Shown in pieces: positions 62,614-64,000 of a stretch of DNA of 64,000 nt (the stretch's first letter is position 1; every line of letters begins with the position of its first letter). Position numbers and translations under genes: made by a program. The notes under the pieces are model-generated. The model was not told the DNA's origin. It saw nothing but the letters and a program-made list of their open reading frames with translations, and ran no database searches. The DNA comes from Methanobacterium sp964452085 (GTDB taxonomy: Archaea; Methanobacteriota; Methanobacteria; Methanobacteriales; Methanobacteriaceae): the NCBI GenBank assembly GCA_964452085.1, contig CAYVKL010000004.1, positions 186,001-250,000 on the forward strand, read 5' to 3'.

Positions 62614-63995
62614 TCTGCCTTCAAAAGAGCCAACACCAAATCATCAGGATTTATTTTAGATTTTAAAGCTTTAGACTTTATCTCTTCTACAATCATTGTT
62701 GGGGGTAGATAATGGTTAAGAATTATCAAGTCATGCAAAACTGCTTCCCCTGTACGTTCTGGACTAGCTAATGCTTGAATTACCCCGTCTGTGTAAAAAA
62801 CTAATATGTCACCATTTTCAATCTTCAATTTGTGTTCTTCCAGTTTGATATTTTCTAGGCGGCCAAGTGATTTTTCTCCCTTAACTAATTCCTCTAATTT
62901 TTTCGTTTTATTCCTGAAAATAAGCGGGGGGAGATGTGCTGCGTTTACATAAGTGAAACAACGATTTTTTATATTTAATTCCCCGTACAAGATGGTGAGG
63001 AATATTTCTGGACCAATATCTACAGCTATGAGATTGTTAAGGTACCTCATGAGTAAAGCTGGTTTTTGTTGTTTTGCTTCGCCCCGGATTATAGTTCTGG
63101 ATAGGGCCATTAGTAGTGATGCTGGAAAACTCGCACCAGCCACATCAGCAATTACTAAACCTATTTTATCCTTGGATATGGGTATGAAATCATAAAAATC
63201 CCCACTCACTTCACGAGCAGGTATGTTCAGTGCTGCAGCCTCAAAACCTGGGATATCTGGTAGTTCATCAGGTAAGAAACTTTTCTGAATTTTATTAGCG
63301 ACTTCTAATTCGTGTTTATTTCTTTCCAACTCATCAAAGTATAAATCTCGTTCTCTTTCAGTTTCTTTCTCCCTTAATAAATTGGAGATAATAAAGGCAA
63401 AAATAAAGATTCCAAGTGCATTAGCTATTATCATAGGCATACTCAGTTCTTCTACCACGGCCAATGCCTTTTCATATGGTTGAGCAATTGCTAGATTAAT
63501 TAGCATGTGCAATGATTCCATTAGAACCGCAAAAATTACTGCCCAGAAAATTCCAACAAAACGGCGTTTATTAATAAGGAAAATCAAACCAGCCAGTAGA
63601 CCTGCCAGAATAGTGGATATAGCACAGGGAACAGCTGTGAAACCACCTAAACTTAAACGGTACAATCCTCCTATAAGCCCTGCACCCAAACCCATCACTG
63701 GACCTCCAATGAGACCTGCTACCATTGGACCCAGGTCCCTTACATTGGCCATGGCCCCAAATACATCCACTCCAGAGTAGGTTCCAAAGATGGATATAGC
63801 CCCAAATATCAGGATCAATATGGCCTGGTTTTTGATGGTGAATTTTCCCTCCAGGACTTCAGTGAAGACCCTCAAACGACTAACTACATATGCAATAACC
63901 ACAATTACACATGCCTTCTCAACCAAAACCAGAAGACTGTGCTGTACATGTGACATGGGAAGTTCTTTGAACTCTAAAATTAATAGAACACTCAC
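62610..63995 (-). CDS. LytS-type 5TM receptor fused to SpoIIE-family phosphatase, possibly partial
   Basis: 461 residues. Five or six membrane helices (about 30-200) of the LytS/YhcK type include GLIGGPVMGLGAGLIGGL and LLAGLIFLINKRR. After a coiled linker (about 205-235) a SpoIIE/PP2C domain follows: VSGDFYDFI, GLVIADVAGASFPASLLM and VFYTDGVIQALA carry metal-binding Asp residues. In bacteria these phosphatases act on anti-anti-sigma factors; archaea have no sigma factors, so the target is different. The frame is open to the window edge, so the annotated GTG at 63995 may not be the true start; ATG at 63956 is another choice. Confidence 0.8.
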   Translation of the reverse strand: MSVLLILEFKELPMSHVQHSLLVLVEKACVIVVIAYVVSRLRVFTEVLEGKFTIKNQAILILIFGAISIFGTYSGVDVFGAMANVRDLGPMVAGLIGGPVMGLGAGLIGGLYRLSLGGFTAVPCAISTILAGLLAGLIFLINKRRFVGIFWAVIFAVLMESLHMLINLAIAQPYEKALAVVEELSMPMIIANALGIFIFAFIISNLLREKETERERDLYFDELERNKHELEVANKIQKSFLPDELPDIPGFEAAALNIPAREVSGDFYDFIPISKDKIGLVIADVAGASFPASLLMALSRTIIRGEAKQQKPALLMRYLNNLIAVDIGPEIFLTILYGELNIKNRCFTYVNAAHLPPLIFRNKTKKLEELVKGEKSLGRLENIKLEEHKLKIENGDILVFYTDGVIQALASPERTGEAVLHDLIILNHYLPPTMIVEEIKSKALKSKINPDDLVLALLKAD

Positions 63996-64000
63996 ACTAC

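Overview
The window is a piece of an AT-rich methanogenic archaeon, most probably a Methanobacterium-like member of the Methanobacteriales. Marker genes support this: mfnB (methanofuran), cofC (coenzyme F420), an AtwA-type double ABC protein (methyl-coenzyme M reductase activation), sn-glycerol-1-phosphate dehydrogenase (archaeal lipids), archaeal-type ProRS, an archaeal NMN adenylyltransferase, and a small protein resembling pseudomurein-binding repeats. Many genes carry GGTGA/GGAGG ribosome-binding sites, and TTTATATA-type TATA boxes are common. A run of exactly 100 N (29813-29912) inside a decamer tandem repeat shows that this is a scaffolded draft assembly.

Region 1 (1-17.0 kb) is a surface-glycan island. 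Glycosyltransferases (GT2 at 231, 14727 and 16050; GT4 at 1522, 4367, 5739 and 6903) surround a plus-strand sugar operon (5739-13158). That operon holds two tandem-duplicated GT4 genes, a PLP protein annotated by family as DegT but with the His-for-Lys and four-Cys signature of E1-type 3-dehydratases, a Wzx-like flippase, an RmlC-like epimerase, an RmlD-like reductase and an NDP-sugar epimerase/dehydratase. Two cobalamin-binding radical SAM proteins lie on the opposite strand. The whole looks like synthesis, transfer and export of a glycan containing a deoxysugar.

Region 2 (17.2-30.7 kb) is metabolic: a LutA/LutB-like iron-sulfur pair, mfnB, guaB, mobA, cbiT-ubiX, an HD phosphohydrolase, nadM-moaE, atwA and a flavin reductase.

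Region 3 (30.8-35 kb) is an oxidative-stress island: UspA, a putative pyrimidine-dimer glycosylase, three separate rubredoxins in tandem (too short for most ORF callers), ferritin, a peroxiredoxin with archaeal C-terminal cysteines, and Fe/Mn superoxide dismutase.

Region 4 (35.3-46.2 kb) holds paaK plus a double ACT protein, a zinc-ribbon/TM/trypsin-like protease that appears to start at CTG, cofC-thiD-SHOCT protein, proS, egsA, a UPF0179 protein and rpiA with a duplicated N-terminus.

Region 5 (46.3-64 kb) has a znuABC-type metal transporter divergent from a NikR-like regulator, a DUF255 thioredoxin-domain protein, signalling and scaffold proteins (TPR-SHOCT, five-PAS sensor without kinase, TPR, LytS/SpoIIE phosphatase), a methyltransferase, a voltage-sensor-like K+ channel and mntP. 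The 60.89-61.22 kb gap between the K+ channel and a TPR gene contains a TATA box followed by strong inverted repeats and C-rich loops, which I read as an undescribed structured RNA. No tRNA, rRNA, CRISPR array, transposase or phage gene was seen.
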